NCBI RefSeq assembly: GCF_030846775.1
Contig: NZ_CP132910.1
Location: 592,001-656,000 of the forward strand
Reading direction: 5' to 3'
Length of the DNA stretch: 64,000 nt
DNA from: Geothrix sp. 21YS21S-2
GTDB lineage: Bacteria > Acidobacteriota > Holophagae > Holophagales > Holophagaceae
Shown: one piece after another, positions 36,826-45,637 of the stretch
Layout of the letters: each line of letters opens with the position of its first letter
Numbering within the stretch: position 1 is the first letter of the stretch
Translations under genes and position numbers: made by a program
The notes under the pieces: model-generated
Seen by the model: only the letters and a program-made list of their open reading frames with translations
Told to the model about the DNA's origin: nothing
Database searches by the model: none

Positions 36826-38499
36826 ATGCACCGTAGCAGCCTCGAGGCGTCCCTGGGCCGCGAGGTTCGAAAAGTCCTGGAATGGACCGGGGGCGGACCC
36901 GCGGACGTGGTCCTGGGGATGGAAGGGGAAGGGCTCCTGGCCCACTGCGCCGTCTGGCCCGGGGACGAGGCCGCCCTGGCCCTGGTCAAGGTGGGTTTCG
37001 AGCGCCTCCTGGACCGAAGGAACATGGAGCGGCTCCACGAGGTGGGCAAGGCCCTGGCCTCCGAGCAGGACCTGGACCGCCTCCTGGACCAGATCCTCAC
37101 CCATGGCCGCAACCTCCTCCAGGCCGAGGCGGGGTCCATCTACCTGGTGGTCCAGGAGCACGAGCTGCTCTTCGCCCACACCCAGAACGCGAAGGTGAAC
37201 CTGCCCTACACCCGCTTCCAGATGCCCATCACCGGCCAGTCCATGGCCGGCTTCGCGGCGCTGACCGGCGAGACCCTGAACCTGGACGACGTGTACCGGG
37301 TCCCCCCCGAGGCTCCCTACCGCTTCAACGACAGCTACGACAAGCAGGCCGGTTACCGCTCCACTTCCATGCTGGTGGTGCCCATCAAGGACACCCGGGG
37401 CGAGATCCTGGGGGTGCTCCAGTTCATCAACCGCCAGTCCGAGGAGGGCACCGTCCCCTTCCACCCCGGGGACGTGCACCTGGCCCAGAGCCTGGCGGGC
37501 CAGGCGGGGGTGGCCATCAAGAACGCCAACCTGCGCAAGGACATCGAGATCCTCTTCGAGAAGTTCGTGGACGCCTCGGTGAAGGCCATCGAGCAGCGGG
37601 ATCCGGTCACCCGGGGCCATTCCGGGCGCGTGGCCACCCTCACCGAAGGCCTGGCCCAGGCCGTCAACCTCACCCACGACGGCCCCTTCGGGGGGGTGTT
37701 CTTCAGCGACTCCCAGCTGCGGGAGATCCGCTACGCCAGCCTCCTCCACGATTTCGGCAAGGTGGGCGTGCGCGAGCAGGTGCTGGTGAAGTCCAAGAAG
37801 CTGGGGCCCAACCGCCTGGAGATCCTCCTCCAGCGCCTGCGCCAGCGCCAGCAGGAGGAGATGCTGGCCCTCCTGCGCGCCGACTGGGAATCGGGCCGGC
37901 CCTTCGAGCCCGAGCACTGGACCGGGCTCCAGGCCCGCCACCAGGCCGAGGCCGACGCGCTGATCGCCCTCCTCATCCGGAGCAACGAGCCCACGCTCAT
38001 GACCCAGGACGCCCACGATGGCCTGGGCCGGCTGGGGACCCTCCACTTCACCAGCTGGGACGGCGCCACCGCCTCCGTCCTGGAGCCCTCGGACCTGGAC
38101 TGCCTGAACATCCGCCGGGGCAGCCTCTCGGAGGCCGAGCGCCTGGAGATCGAGAGCCACGTCACCCACACCTACGAGTTCCTCCAGAAGATCCCCTGGA
38201 CGCCCGACCTCGCCATGGTCCCCGCCATCGCCTACGCGCACCACGAGCGCCTCAACGGCAAGGGCTACCCCCGCCGCCTCACGGGCCCCGAGATCCCCCT
38301 GCAGAGCAAGGCCATGGCCATCACCGACATCTTCGACGCGCTCACCGCCCAGGACCGCCCCTACAAGTCCGCGGTGCCCCTGGCGCGCAGCCTGGACATC
38401 CTGCGGCAGGACGCCGCGGAGGGCCACGTGGACGGCGATCTGCTGGACCTGTTCATCGAGGCGAAGGTCTATGAAAGGACCGTGCCCGGCCGGGCCTGA
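36826..38499 (+). CDS. GAF-domain HD-GYP phosphodiesterase
   Basis: Signalling enzyme expected to hydrolyse cyclic di-GMP. It has an N-terminal region, a GAF domain (about residues 85-235), then an HD-GYP domain: GHSGRVATL, LLHDFGKVGV (HD pair), HHERLNGKGYPRRL (GYP) and the DIFDALTAQDRPYK block. A long insertion (about 320-410, Gln/Arg/Leu-rich then Trp-containing) separates HD from the second half. ATG 36826 is a simple choice; TTG 36799 in the same frame is possible. Divergent from the methyltransferase gene. Confidence 0.87.
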   Translation: MHRSSLEASLGREVRKVLEWTGGGPADVVLGMEGEGLLAHCAVWPGDEAALALVKVGFERLLDRRNMERLHEVGKALASEQDLDRLLDQILTHGRNLLQAEAGSIYLVVQEHELLFAHTQNAKVNLPYTRFQMPITGQSMAGFAALTGETLNLDDVYRVPPEAPYRFNDSYDKQAGYRSTSMLVVPIKDTRGEILGVLQFINRQSEEGTVPFHPGDVHLAQSLAGQAGVAIKNANLRKDIEILFEKFVDASVKAIEQRDPVTRGHSGRVATLTEGLAQAVNLTHDGPFGGVFFSDSQLREIRYASLLHDFGKVGVREQVLVKSKKLGPNRLEILLQRLRQRQQEEMLALLRADWESGRPFEPEHWTGLQARHQAEADALIALLIRSNEPTLMTQDAHDGLGRLGTLHFTSWDGATASVLEPSDLDCLNIRRGSLSEAERLEIESHVTHTYEFLQKIPWTPDLAMVPAIAYAHHERLNGKGYPRRLTGPEIPLQSKAMAITDIFDALTAQDRPYKSAVPLARSLDILRQDAAEGHVDGDLLDLFIEAKVYERTVPGRA

Positions 38500-38557
38500 G
38501 CCAACTTTGGGTTCGGGTCCCAGGCAGGCTATGCCAAAATGGAGGCTTGGAGTCCTC

Positions 38558-39037
38558 ATGTCCGAAAGCCCCGAGCGCACGCCCAGAACCTTCGACGTTC
38601 TCGCCATCCAAGACCTGCTTCCCCACCGGTACCCCATCTTACTGGTGGACCGGATCCTGGACTACGAGCCCGGCGAGTGGATCCGCGGCGTCAAGAACGT
38701 CACCATCGGCGAGCAGATCTTCCTGGGCCACTTCCCCAAGAATCCGGTCTTCCCGGGGGTCCTCATCGTGGAGGCCATGGCCCAGACCGGCGGCTGCCTG
38801 GTGCTCCAGACCCTCGCGGATCGTCATGATAAACTCATATATTTCATGGCCATCGACAACGTCAAGTTCCGCAAGCCCGTGGTCCCCGGCGACCAGCTCG
38901 TCATGGAGGTCAAGGTCCTGACCAACCGCGGCAAGGTGGCCAAGCTCCGCGGGGAGGCCTTCGTCGACGGCCAGAAGGTGGCCGAGGCCGAGTTCATGTC
39001 CATGCTGGTAGATGCCCCGAAAAGTGAGGCCAAATGA
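38558..39037 (+). CDS. fabZ: 3-hydroxyacyl-ACP dehydratase FabZ
   Basis: Hot-dog-fold dehydratase of fatty-acid elongation. The catalytic pair is His58 and Glu72 in LGHFPKNPVFPGVLIVEAMAQ. 159 residues is normal. Start 38558 has GGAG 5 bases upstream. The stop overlaps the lpxA start (ATGA), the conserved fabZ-lpxA arrangement in which both compete for 3-hydroxyacyl-ACP. Confidence 0.95.
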   Translation: MSESPERTPRTFDVLAIQDLLPHRYPILLVDRILDYEPGEWIRGVKNVTIGEQIFLGHFPKNPVFPGVLIVEAMAQTGGCLVLQTLADRHDKLIYFMAIDNVKFRKPVVPGDQLVMEVKVLTNRGKVAKLRGEAFVDGQKVAEAEFMSMLVDAPKSEAK

Positions 39038-39819
39038 GCGCACAGATCCATCCCCTCTCCGTCGTCAGCCCTGAAGCCGTCCTTGGGGAGGGCGTCGTCA
39101 TAGGGCCGTTCTGCGTCGTGGAGGGCGGCTCGCGCATCGGCGCCCGCACCGTCCTGCGCAGCCATGTCGTCATCGGCCCCTTCACGGAGATCGGCGAGGA
39201 CAACGACATCTACCCCCACTGCACCGTCGGCATGGGTCCCCAGGACCTGAAGTTCAAGGGCGCCCCCACCCGGCTGAAGATCGGCGACCGCAACGTGTTC
39301 CGCGAGGGCTGCACCCTGCACCGCGGCACCGAGGGCGGCGGCGGGCTCACCACCGTGGGCGACGGCAACTTCATGATGACCGGTTCCCACGTCGCCCACG
39401 ACTGCCACGTGGGTTCGAACTGCATCTTCGCCAACTGCGCCACCCTGGCCGGCCACGTGGAAGTGGGCGACTTCAGCAACATCGGCGCCTTCTCCGCCGT
39501 CCACCAGTTCTGCCGGGTGGGTCCCCACGCCTTCATGGGCGGGTTCACCGTGGCCACCATGGACGTGCTCCCCTACATGAAGACCGCCGGCGCCCGCGAC
39601 ACCAAGAGCTACGGCGTCAACACCATCGGCCTTCGCCGCAAGGGCTTTCCCGACGCCTCCGTGGAGGGGCTGGTCAAGGCCCACCGGATCCTCTTCCACT
39701 CCGGCCTGCTCCGCGAGGAGGCCCTGGCCAAGGTGGAACAGGAACTCTCCGGCATTCCCGAGGTCGGCATCCTCACCCGCTTCATCCGCGAGAGCAAGCG
39801 GGGCATCCACCGTGGTTGA
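39034..39819 (+). CDS. lpxA: UDP-N-acetylglucosamine acyltransferase
   Basis: First enzyme of lipid A synthesis; transfers a 3-hydroxyacyl chain from ACP. 261 residues with the left-handed beta-helix hexapeptide pattern (VSPEAVLGEGVVIGPFCVVE and onwards), the catalytic His in MTGSHVAHDCHVG, and the C-terminal helical part. Proof of an LPS-bearing outer membrane. It overlaps era by 8 bp. Confidence 0.95.
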   Translation: MSAQIHPLSVVSPEAVLGEGVVIGPFCVVEGGSRIGARTVLRSHVVIGPFTEIGEDNDIYPHCTVGMGPQDLKFKGAPTRLKIGDRNVFREGCTLHRGTEGGGGLTTVGDGNFMMTGSHVAHDCHVGSNCIFANCATLAGHVEVGDFSNIGAFSAVHQFCRVGPHAFMGGFTVATMDVLPYMKTAGARDTKSYGVNTIGLRRKGFPDASVEGLVKAHRILFHSGLLREEALAKVEQELSGIPEVGILTRFIRESKRGIHRG

Positions 39820-40726
39820 GAAGCCCCGTTCGGCCACCGTGGCCCTCGTGGGCCTGCCCAACTCCGGCAAGTCCACCCTGCTCAATACGCTCGTCGGCGA
39901 GAAGCTGGCCGCCGTGAGCCAGATGCCCCAGACCACCCGGGGCCGCATCACCGGCATCGTCAACCGCGGCAGCGCCCAGCTGGCCTTCCTGGACACCCCC
40001 GGGGTGCACCTGGCCCGCCACGCCCTCAACCAACGCATGCTCCACTACGTGGACATGGCCCTGGACGAGGCCGACCTGCTGCTGTGGGTGGTGGACGCCA
40101 GCGGCTTCCTGGGCCCCGGCGAGCGGGAGCTGGCCAAGCGCCTCCAGGGGGCGCGCCAGCCCGTGTACCTCGTCCTCAACAAGCTGGACCTGGTCTCCAA
40201 GGGCACGCTCCTGGAGAAGATCGCCGAGTACAAGGACCTCCTGGAATTCAGGGAGATCATCCCCGTGGGCGCCAAGCTGGCCCAGAACCTGGACCCCCTC
40301 TGGGCCATCCTGGAGCGGGACGCCCTGGACCACGAGTGGACCTACGGCGACGAGACCTTCACGGACCAGACCGAGCGCGCCATGGCCACGGAATTCATCC
40401 GCGAGAAGATCCTGCGCAAGACCCGCGAGGAGGTCCCCCACGGCGTCGCCGTGGCCATCCAGGCCTGGGTGGAGGCGGGCGAGGCCGACTATCCCGAGGA
40501 CGGCCCCGAGGGCGGCACCTACATCGAGGCCCAGATCCTCGTGGAGCGCGCCGGCCACCGCAAGATCCTCCTGGGCTCGGGCGGCGAGATGATCAAGGAC
40601 ATCCGCCAGAGCGCCCAGCGGGAGCTGAAGAAGCTCCTCCAGCGCCCCGTGCGCCTGGCCCTGCACATCAAGGTCGCCGAAGGCTGGCGGGACCGGCCGG
40701 ACCAGCTGGACAAGCTGAATCTGTAA
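39812..40726 (+). CDS. era: GTPase Era
   Basis: Ribosome-assembly GTPase that binds 16S rRNA near its 3' end. G1 GLPNSGKS (residues 14-21), G3 DTPGVH, G4 NKLD, then a C-terminal KH domain with ILVERAGHRKILLGSGGEMIKDIRQ. 304 residues is normal. Starts at GTG 39812 inside the end of lpxA, so fabZ-lpxA-era is one transcript. Confidence 0.94.
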   Translation: MVEKPRSATVALVGLPNSGKSTLLNTLVGEKLAAVSQMPQTTRGRITGIVNRGSAQLAFLDTPGVHLARHALNQRMLHYVDMALDEADLLLWVVDASGFLGPGERELAKRLQGARQPVYLVLNKLDLVSKGTLLEKIAEYKDLLEFREIIPVGAKLAQNLDPLWAILERDALDHEWTYGDETFTDQTERAMATEFIREKILRKTREEVPHGVAVAIQAWVEAGEADYPEDGPEGGTYIEAQILVERAGHRKILLGSGGEMIKDIRQSAQRELKKLLQRPVRLALHIKVAEGWRDRPDQLDKLNL

Positions 40727-40837
40727 CAACCCCTCCGAGCCTTCCGGGTTTTCATCACATCCCGCCCGGCCCGGCGGTTCCGGGAGGCCGGGCCGGTAGA
40801 ATGGAGGCGAATCCATTCGTCCGGTCCAGGAGAATCC

Positions 40838-42835
40838 ATGCGTCCATCCGCCCAAGCCACGATCGGGATCGTCCTTCTTGCCGGCTCCCTCTCCGCGGCC
40901 ACCCCGGGCATCGATACCCGCCTCATGGACCGCGCCGCCGCTCCGGCTTCCGACTTCTACCGGTATGCCAACGGCGCCTTCGACCAGCAGCCCATTCCTC
41001 CCGAGCGCTCCTACTGCGGCGTGAACCTGGAAATCGACAACCGCAACCGGGCCATCCTCAAGGAGATCCTCGAGTCCTGCGCCCGGGAGGCCGCGCCCGG
41101 GGGCACGCCCGCCCAGCGCATCCGGGACTTCTACCTGAGCGGCATGGACCAGGCGGCCGTCGACAAGGCCGGCGTGGAACCCCTGGCCCCGATGCTGAAG
41201 GCCATCCGCGCCGCCCGCACCCCCGCGGACCTGGCCGGCATCATGGGCCGCATGAGCCGCATGGGGGTCACCGCGGGCTTCGCGTTCGGCGTGGAGCAGG
41301 ACCCCAAGTCCAGCCGCACGCACCTGCCCGTCGTGGCCCAGGGCGGCCTGGGCCTCCCCGAGCGGGAGTTCTACTTCCGCCAGGACGCCACCACCCGGGA
41401 CCAGCGGGCCGCCTATGTGAAGCACATCGACCGCATGTTCGAGCTCGCCGGCGCGCGGCCCGGCTCCGCCGCGCGGGTCCTGGCCCTGGAGACCCGCCTG
41501 GCCAAGGTGAGCCGCAAGCTGGTGGACCTGCGCGACCCCGAGGCCAACTACCACAAGCTGGACCGGGAGGCCCTGGCCGCCGCGGCCCCCGGCTTCCCCT
41601 GGGCCGCCTGGTTCCAGGCCGTCGAGCTGCCCGCCTCCCAGCGCTTCCTGGACGTGGGCCAGCCCGAATACGTCCGGGGCCTGGGCCGCCTGGTTCGCAC
41701 GGTCCCCGTGGCCGACTGGAAGGCCTACCTCACCTACCGGCTCCTCAGCACCCTCGCCCCCTACCTCGGCTCCGCCCTGGAGGCCGAGGACTTCGCCTTC
41801 TACGGCCGGAAGCTCACCGGTTCGCAGGAGATGCGCCCCCGCTGGGAACGCGTCCTGGGGGTGGTGGACGCGGGCATCGGCGAGGACCTGGGCCAGCTGT
41901 ACGTCCAGCGGGCCTTCTCCCCCCAGGCCAAGGCCAAGGTCCAGGAGATGGTGAAGTTCCACCTGGAGGCCCTGCGGGCCTCCATCCAGCGCGCCACCTG
42001 GATGGGCGCGGCCACCAAGGTGCAGGCCCTGAAGAAACTGGATTCGCTGCACGCCAAGGTGGGCTACCCCGACACCTGGCGGGACTACGGCTCCATGGGC
42101 CTCAGGCCCCAGCCCTACGTCCTGAACGTCCTGGCCGCCAAGGCCTTCGAGGCCCGGCGCGCCCTGGCCAAACTGGGCCGGCCCGTGGATCCGGGCGAGT
42201 GGGACATGAGCCCCCAGACCAACAACGCCTACTACAACCCGTCCCTCAACGAGATCGTCCTGCCCGCGGGCATCCTCCAGCCCCCCTTCTTCGACGAGCG
42301 GGCCGATGACGCCAGCAACTACGGCGAGCTGTCCTCCACCATCGGCCACGAGCTCCTCCACGGCTTCGACGACCAGGGCAGCCAGTTCGACGCCGAAGGC
42401 AACATGCGCAACTGGTGGACCCCCGAGGACCGCAAGGCGTACGAGGCCCAGACCGAAGCCGTCGTGCGGCAATACGACGCCTACGAGCCCTTCCCGGGCG
42501 TCCACGTGCAGGGCCGCCAGACCCTGGGCGAGAACCTGGCCGACATCGGCGGCCTCAAGATCGCCCTGGAAGCCTGGAAGCTGGCCACCGCCGGCAAGCC
42601 CCGGGCCGTGGTGGACGGCCTCACGCCCGAGCAGCGGTTCTTCGTGGGCTTCGCCCAGAGCTGGCGCACCAACATGCGGCCCGAGCTGGAGCGCTACATC
42701 CTGCAGTCCGACGTGCACTGTCCCGCCCGGCTGCGGGTGACCGGATCCGTGGCGGCCCTGCCGGAATTCCGGTCCGCCTTCCCCGGCGCCCCCGCCGACC
42801 GCAAGGCCACGGACGCCCAGTTCACCCTCTGGTAG
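40838..42835 (+). CDS. Secreted M13-family (neprilysin/PepO-like) metallopeptidase
   Basis: Zinc endopeptidase of oligopeptides. Signal peptide 1-20 (ends LSAAT). Zinc site HELLH at residues 504-508 in TIGHELLHGFDDQGSQFD, third ligand Glu565 in ENLADIGGLKIA, and the substrate-binding NAYYNPSLNEIVLPAGILQ. 665 residues is typical. Start 40838 has AGGAG 6 bases upstream. It joins three other secreted peptidases in the window. Confidence 0.93.
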   Translation: MRPSAQATIGIVLLAGSLSAATPGIDTRLMDRAAAPASDFYRYANGAFDQQPIPPERSYCGVNLEIDNRNRAILKEILESCAREAAPGGTPAQRIRDFYLSGMDQAAVDKAGVEPLAPMLKAIRAARTPADLAGIMGRMSRMGVTAGFAFGVEQDPKSSRTHLPVVAQGGLGLPEREFYFRQDATTRDQRAAYVKHIDRMFELAGARPGSAARVLALETRLAKVSRKLVDLRDPEANYHKLDREALAAAAPGFPWAAWFQAVELPASQRFLDVGQPEYVRGLGRLVRTVPVADWKAYLTYRLLSTLAPYLGSALEAEDFAFYGRKLTGSQEMRPRWERVLGVVDAGIGEDLGQLYVQRAFSPQAKAKVQEMVKFHLEALRASIQRATWMGAATKVQALKKLDSLHAKVGYPDTWRDYGSMGLRPQPYVLNVLAAKAFEARRALAKLGRPVDPGEWDMSPQTNNAYYNPSLNEIVLPAGILQPPFFDERADDASNYGELSSTIGHELLHGFDDQGSQFDAEGNMRNWWTPEDRKAYEAQTEAVVRQYDAYEPFPGVHVQGRQTLGENLADIGGLKIALEAWKLATAGKPRAVVDGLTPEQRFFVGFAQSWRTNMRPELERYILQSDVHCPARLRVTGSVAALPEFRSAFPGAPADRKATDAQFTLW

Positions 42836-42843
42836 GGGCAGCC

Positions 42844-43167
42844 ATGAAGAGAACGCTTGACTCCACAATGAAATACATAGATTTCATCAAGCGGTTTCCC
42901 GCGCTTGGGGAAGCCTGGAACACGATCCACCGGGAAGAGGCCCAGGGCCCCCTGGACGCCCGCATCCAGCGCCTGGTGAAGCTGGCCGTGGCCATGGGCG
43001 CCTTCCGGGAAGGGGCCGTGCACTCCGCCGTGCGCAAGGCCCTCAAGGCCGGCATCACCCGGGAGGAGCTGGAGCAGGTGGTGGCCCTGGGCGCCTCCAC
43101 CCTGGGCATGCCCTCCTCCGTGGCCGTCTACACCTGGGTCCAGGACGTCCTGGACAAGGCCGAGTGA
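42844..43167 (+). CDS. Carboxymuconolactone decarboxylase/AhpD-fold protein lacking the redox Cys pair
   Basis: 107-residue helical protein of the CMD/AhpD superfamily: IQRLVKLAVAMGAFREGAVHSAVRKALKAGITREELEQVV. Active AhpD members have C-x2-C before the conserved His region. Here the corresponding stretch REGAVHSAVRKAL keeps the His but has no Cys anywhere near, so peroxidase-partner activity is unlikely. Starts 8 bp after the M13 gene and overlaps the MobA-like gene by 4 bp. Confidence 0.75.
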   Translation: MKRTLDSTMKYIDFIKRFPALGEAWNTIHREEAQGPLDARIQRLVKLAVAMGAFREGAVHSAVRKALKAGITREELEQVVALGASTLGMPSSVAVYTWVQDVLDKAE

Positions 43168-43742
43168 AGGCCGGACTGCTCCTCCTCACCGGAGGCAAGG
43201 GCCGCCGGTTCGGCGGCCCCAAGCACGCCCAGCCCCATCCTCGGGGCGGCACCTGGGGCGGGTACCTGGCGGGCGTATTCGAGGCGGTCTTTCCCGGCGG
43301 ACCGGTCCAGGTGCTGGGCGAACCCCTCCCGGACCGGCCGGACCTGATCCCCATGGCCGACCCCGGCCAGGGCCCCGCCGCCGCCCTGGCGCACTGGGCC
43401 GGCCGGGCGGCGGGGACCCCCGAGCGCTGGTGGGTGGTGGCCTGCGACCAGGTGCGCTGGACCCCCGAGGCCCTGGCCGCCTGGCATGGCCGGGTCCTGG
43501 AGGCCGACCCTCGGGCCGAACGCTGGGTTATGGCCCACGTGGACGACCATGCCCAGTACCTGGGGAGCTTCCTCCCAACCCGCCTGCTGGGGACTCTGGC
43601 CACCCTGCAGGCCGCCAGCCTGAGGGACCTGGCCCGCGCCCTCCCCACGGTGACCGTGCCCTGGCCCCACCCCTGCTGGGCCGACGTGGACACCCCGGGG
43701 GCCCTGGAAGACTGGCTCGGCCAGGGACCTCCTCACGTGTGA
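43164..43742 (+). CDS. MobA-like NTP transferase
   Basis: Nucleotidyltransferase of the molybdenum-cofactor guanylyltransferase type. N-terminal nucleotide loop LTGGKGRRFGGPKH, central ACDQV in place of the usual D-x-P, and C-terminal WADVDTPGALEDW. 192 residues, normal for MobA. Starts at GTG 43164 overlapping the previous stop. No other molybdenum-cofactor gene is nearby, so another NTP-sugar role is possible. Confidence 0.72.
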   Translation: MKAGLLLLTGGKGRRFGGPKHAQPHPRGGTWGGYLAGVFEAVFPGGPVQVLGEPLPDRPDLIPMADPGQGPAAALAHWAGRAAGTPERWWVVACDQVRWTPEALAAWHGRVLEADPRAERWVMAHVDDHAQYLGSFLPTRLLGTLATLQAASLRDLARALPTVTVPWPHPCWADVDTPGALEDWLGQGPPHV

Positions 43743-43783
43743 TGGACCGCGGCCGCACTGCATGCAAAGGCCCGGCAGAAGTC

Positions 43784-44005
43784 TCAAACCAGCTTGTCCG
43801 CCCCTGCCGCCTTTGCCGATTTTCTATCAAACGTGAGCAGTTTCCTTGCCCCTGACGACCTCGCCTGATGGAGCGCGAGGCAGTCTGCAAAGTCGGCGGG
43901 TCCCGTCTTGAAGGGCTCCAAAGCAGCCAACACATCCGCGGAACGATCCAGGTGGATGGTCGATTGCGTTTCAGGCCGTTCAACTCCTTGCGCCGCCAGC
44001 TTGGG
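43784..44005 (-). pseudogene. Remnant of a VapC-type PIN-domain toxin gene
   Basis: The minus strand encodes only the C-terminal half of a PIN domain: HLDRSADVLAALEPFKTG, then ADFADCLALHQARSSGARKL and LTFDRKSAKAAGADKLV before the stop at 43784-43786. The acidic ADFADC and TFDRK motifs are those of VapC ribonuclease toxins. There is no start codon with a ribosome site, and the frame is closed upstream by the stop of the ubiquitin-protease-like gene. The N-terminal half and any vapB antitoxin are absent, so it is a decayed remnant. Confidence 0.75.
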
Positions 44006-44011
44006 GCCCCC

Positions 44012-45094
44012 TCACTTGTGATAGACCACGAACCCGACCCGGCGGGACCTCTCCTCGGCCGGGTCCTCATGGTCGTCCAGCTCCGCGGGCGTGGCGGGGC
44101 GGGGGGGCAGTTCCTCGTCCTGGACGTACCAGCCGTCGTTCCCGCGCACGACCGCCCAGGCATGATTTTCCGAGTCCATGCCCAGTGCCGTGGGGTGGAG
44201 GGTGATGCTGCCCCGGGGGGTGGCGGTGCCCTGGGCCTTGTCCACCGTGAACGTGGGGATCTGCACGGTGGCAGAGAAGGCCACGGGCTTGCCCGGCGCG
44301 GGGACCCGGTTGACGCTCAGGAAGGCCGTTTCCGGCACAAGGGTGGGATAGGTGTGGACATGGGTCGTGTGGGCGCCAACGCTCCAGCAGTCGGGCACCG
44401 TGAGGACCCGGACGAGGAAATCGGCCAGCGTGTGCACGGGCGCCAGGTCCCGGCCGCCCGGGCCTGCGGACAGGTTCAACCTGAGGGGGAAGGAATCGTC
44501 ATAGGTAGCGGTTGCCGCCGGGTCCGTCGAGGTGGTCCGGACAGTCGTGGCGATGGCGAAGGCGTCCGGTTTCCCGAGGACCGACAGCAACAGGTCGATG
44601 AAGTCGGACGGCTGACCGCCGTAGGCCTGCGCCCGTTTGAAGGTGGTGGTCGTGCGTTCGTGCCTGGCCAGAGCGTCGAAGAAGCCGGCGACGACGTCCT
44701 TCGCCGGAGGCTGCCCGGGGGCATCGGCGGACCGGATGAAGTTGATCACCTGGCGCAACTGGCGGCGGAGGTTGGCCGTGGGGAGGTCGTCCCCGGGCGT
44801 GTCGGCCAGGACGGGATCCAGGGCCGGGACGCTGGCGAGCAGCTTGAAGGAGGCGTTGATGAAACACGCCGCGCCCTGGTTGGGCAGCCCGGGCCAATGG
44901 CGGACCTTCGCCGCGTCGAAGGGCACCACGCGCGCGTCCGGGGAAGGGGGCAAGGGCTTGGGGGCCTCCTTCTCCTCCTTGCGCTCCTGGGGCGGAGGGA
45001 GGGGGTTGGCGGCCAGGGGCAGGGCCAGAAAGGAGGTTGTAAGGAGGGACAGAAGCTGCAGGGGCCGGCGTAGGGAGGCGGGGAGGTGTCGCAT
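44012..45094 (-). CDS. Secreted ubiquitin-specific-protease-like (USP/C19-type) protein
   Basis: 360 residues. Signal peptide 1-29, a Pro/Glu/Lys-rich linker (30-52), then a domain carrying the boxes of eukaryotic USPs in order. The Cys box GLPNQGAACFINASFKLLAS has Cys77. QPSDFIDLLLSVL (161-173) is like the QQDAxEFLxxLL box. The His box ENHAWAVVRGNDGWYVQDEE has His311 and Asp326. The C-terminal strand VGFVVYHK is like AYxLxYxR. The zinc-finger insert of many USPs is absent. All catalytic positions are present, so a real thiol protease or isopeptidase is likely. The natural substrate is unknown; bacteria lack ubiquitin. Confidence 0.7.
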   Translation of the reverse strand: MRHLPASLRRPLQLLSLLTTSFLALPLAANPLPPPQERKEEKEAPKPLPPSPDARVVPFDAAKVRHWPGLPNQGAACFINASFKLLASVPALDPVLADTPGDDLPTANLRRQLRQVINFIRSADAPGQPPAKDVVAGFFDALARHERTTTTFKRAQAYGGQPSDFIDLLLSVLGKPDAFAIATTVRTTSTDPAATATYDDSFPLRLNLSAGPGGRDLAPVHTLADFLVRVLTVPDCWSVGAHTTHVHTYPTLVPETAFLSVNRVPAPGKPVAFSATVQIPTFTVDKAQGTATPRGSITLHPTALGMDSENHAWAVVRGNDGWYVQDEELPPRPATPAELDDHEDPAEERSRRVGFVVYHK

Positions 45095-45142
45095 CCAGTA
45101 TTTATGATTGATTACGGATGGAGGTTCCAGCCCTTCCCGCTC

Positions 45143-45637
45143 CTACAGGATCTTCAGCTGCACCAATTCCGCAACGGCCGGTAGCTCCCCGGCTTCCACC
45201 ACGGCGAAGCGGATCCCCCGGCCTTCCGCATAGGGCCTGGCCTCCGCGAGGAGCTGCTTGATGCCCGCGGGCAGGGGCCCGGCCATCGCCGCCTGATAGG
45301 CCCGGCCGCCCAGCACGACCGCCACCCACACCCTGCCTTCATCCGGCGTGAGGTAGAGCAGGGTCCGCCCCCGGTGCTGAAGCAGGCACATGCGCCCGAA
45401 GGGCGTCTTGGACGGCTTCCAGGTCCGTTCGAGGGGGGACCGCACCGCCTCGGCGGCCGCGAGGATGCCGTCCCAGAGGGGGAAGGCGGGGCCCAAGGCC
45501 GCACGCAGTTCGCCTTCATCGGGTGCTGGGAGTATCGATGGCAGGGGAGACCTCGCGAAGGGGAGGGGGGCAGCGCGGGCGTCAGTCCCTGAACTGGACC
45601 CAGTCCTCCAGGGGCGCGCGCTCGGTGCGCAGCGCAT
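45143..45637 (-). CDS. DUF3788 family protein
   Basis: Cytosolic protein of the DUF3788 family, recognised from ELRAALGPAFPLWDGILAAA, W-KPSKTPFGRMCLLQHRGRTLLYLTPDEG, VAVVLGGRAYQAAMAG and YAEGRGIRFAVVEAGELPAVAELVQLK. Function is unknown. Conserved sequence begins about 45525, but no ATG, GTG or TTG is available there. The nearest in-frame ATG is 45637, which overlaps the nitroreductase gene by 56 bp and adds about 37 residues of uncertain value. A rare start codon is an alternative. Confidence 0.68.
   Translation of the reverse strand: MRCAPSARPWRTGSSSGTDARAAPLPFARSPLPSILPAPDEGELRAALGPAFPLWDGILAAAEAVRSPLERTWKPSKTPFGRMCLLQHRGRTLLYLTPDEGRVWVAVVLGGRAYQAAMAGPLPAGIKQLLAEARPYAEGRGIRFAVVEAGELPAVAELVQLKIL

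Noticed and set aside
39782-42868. 1028-codon open frame antisense to the M13 peptidase and era
   Set aside because: Shadow of GC-rich codons; both plus-strand genes have intact catalytic motifs.
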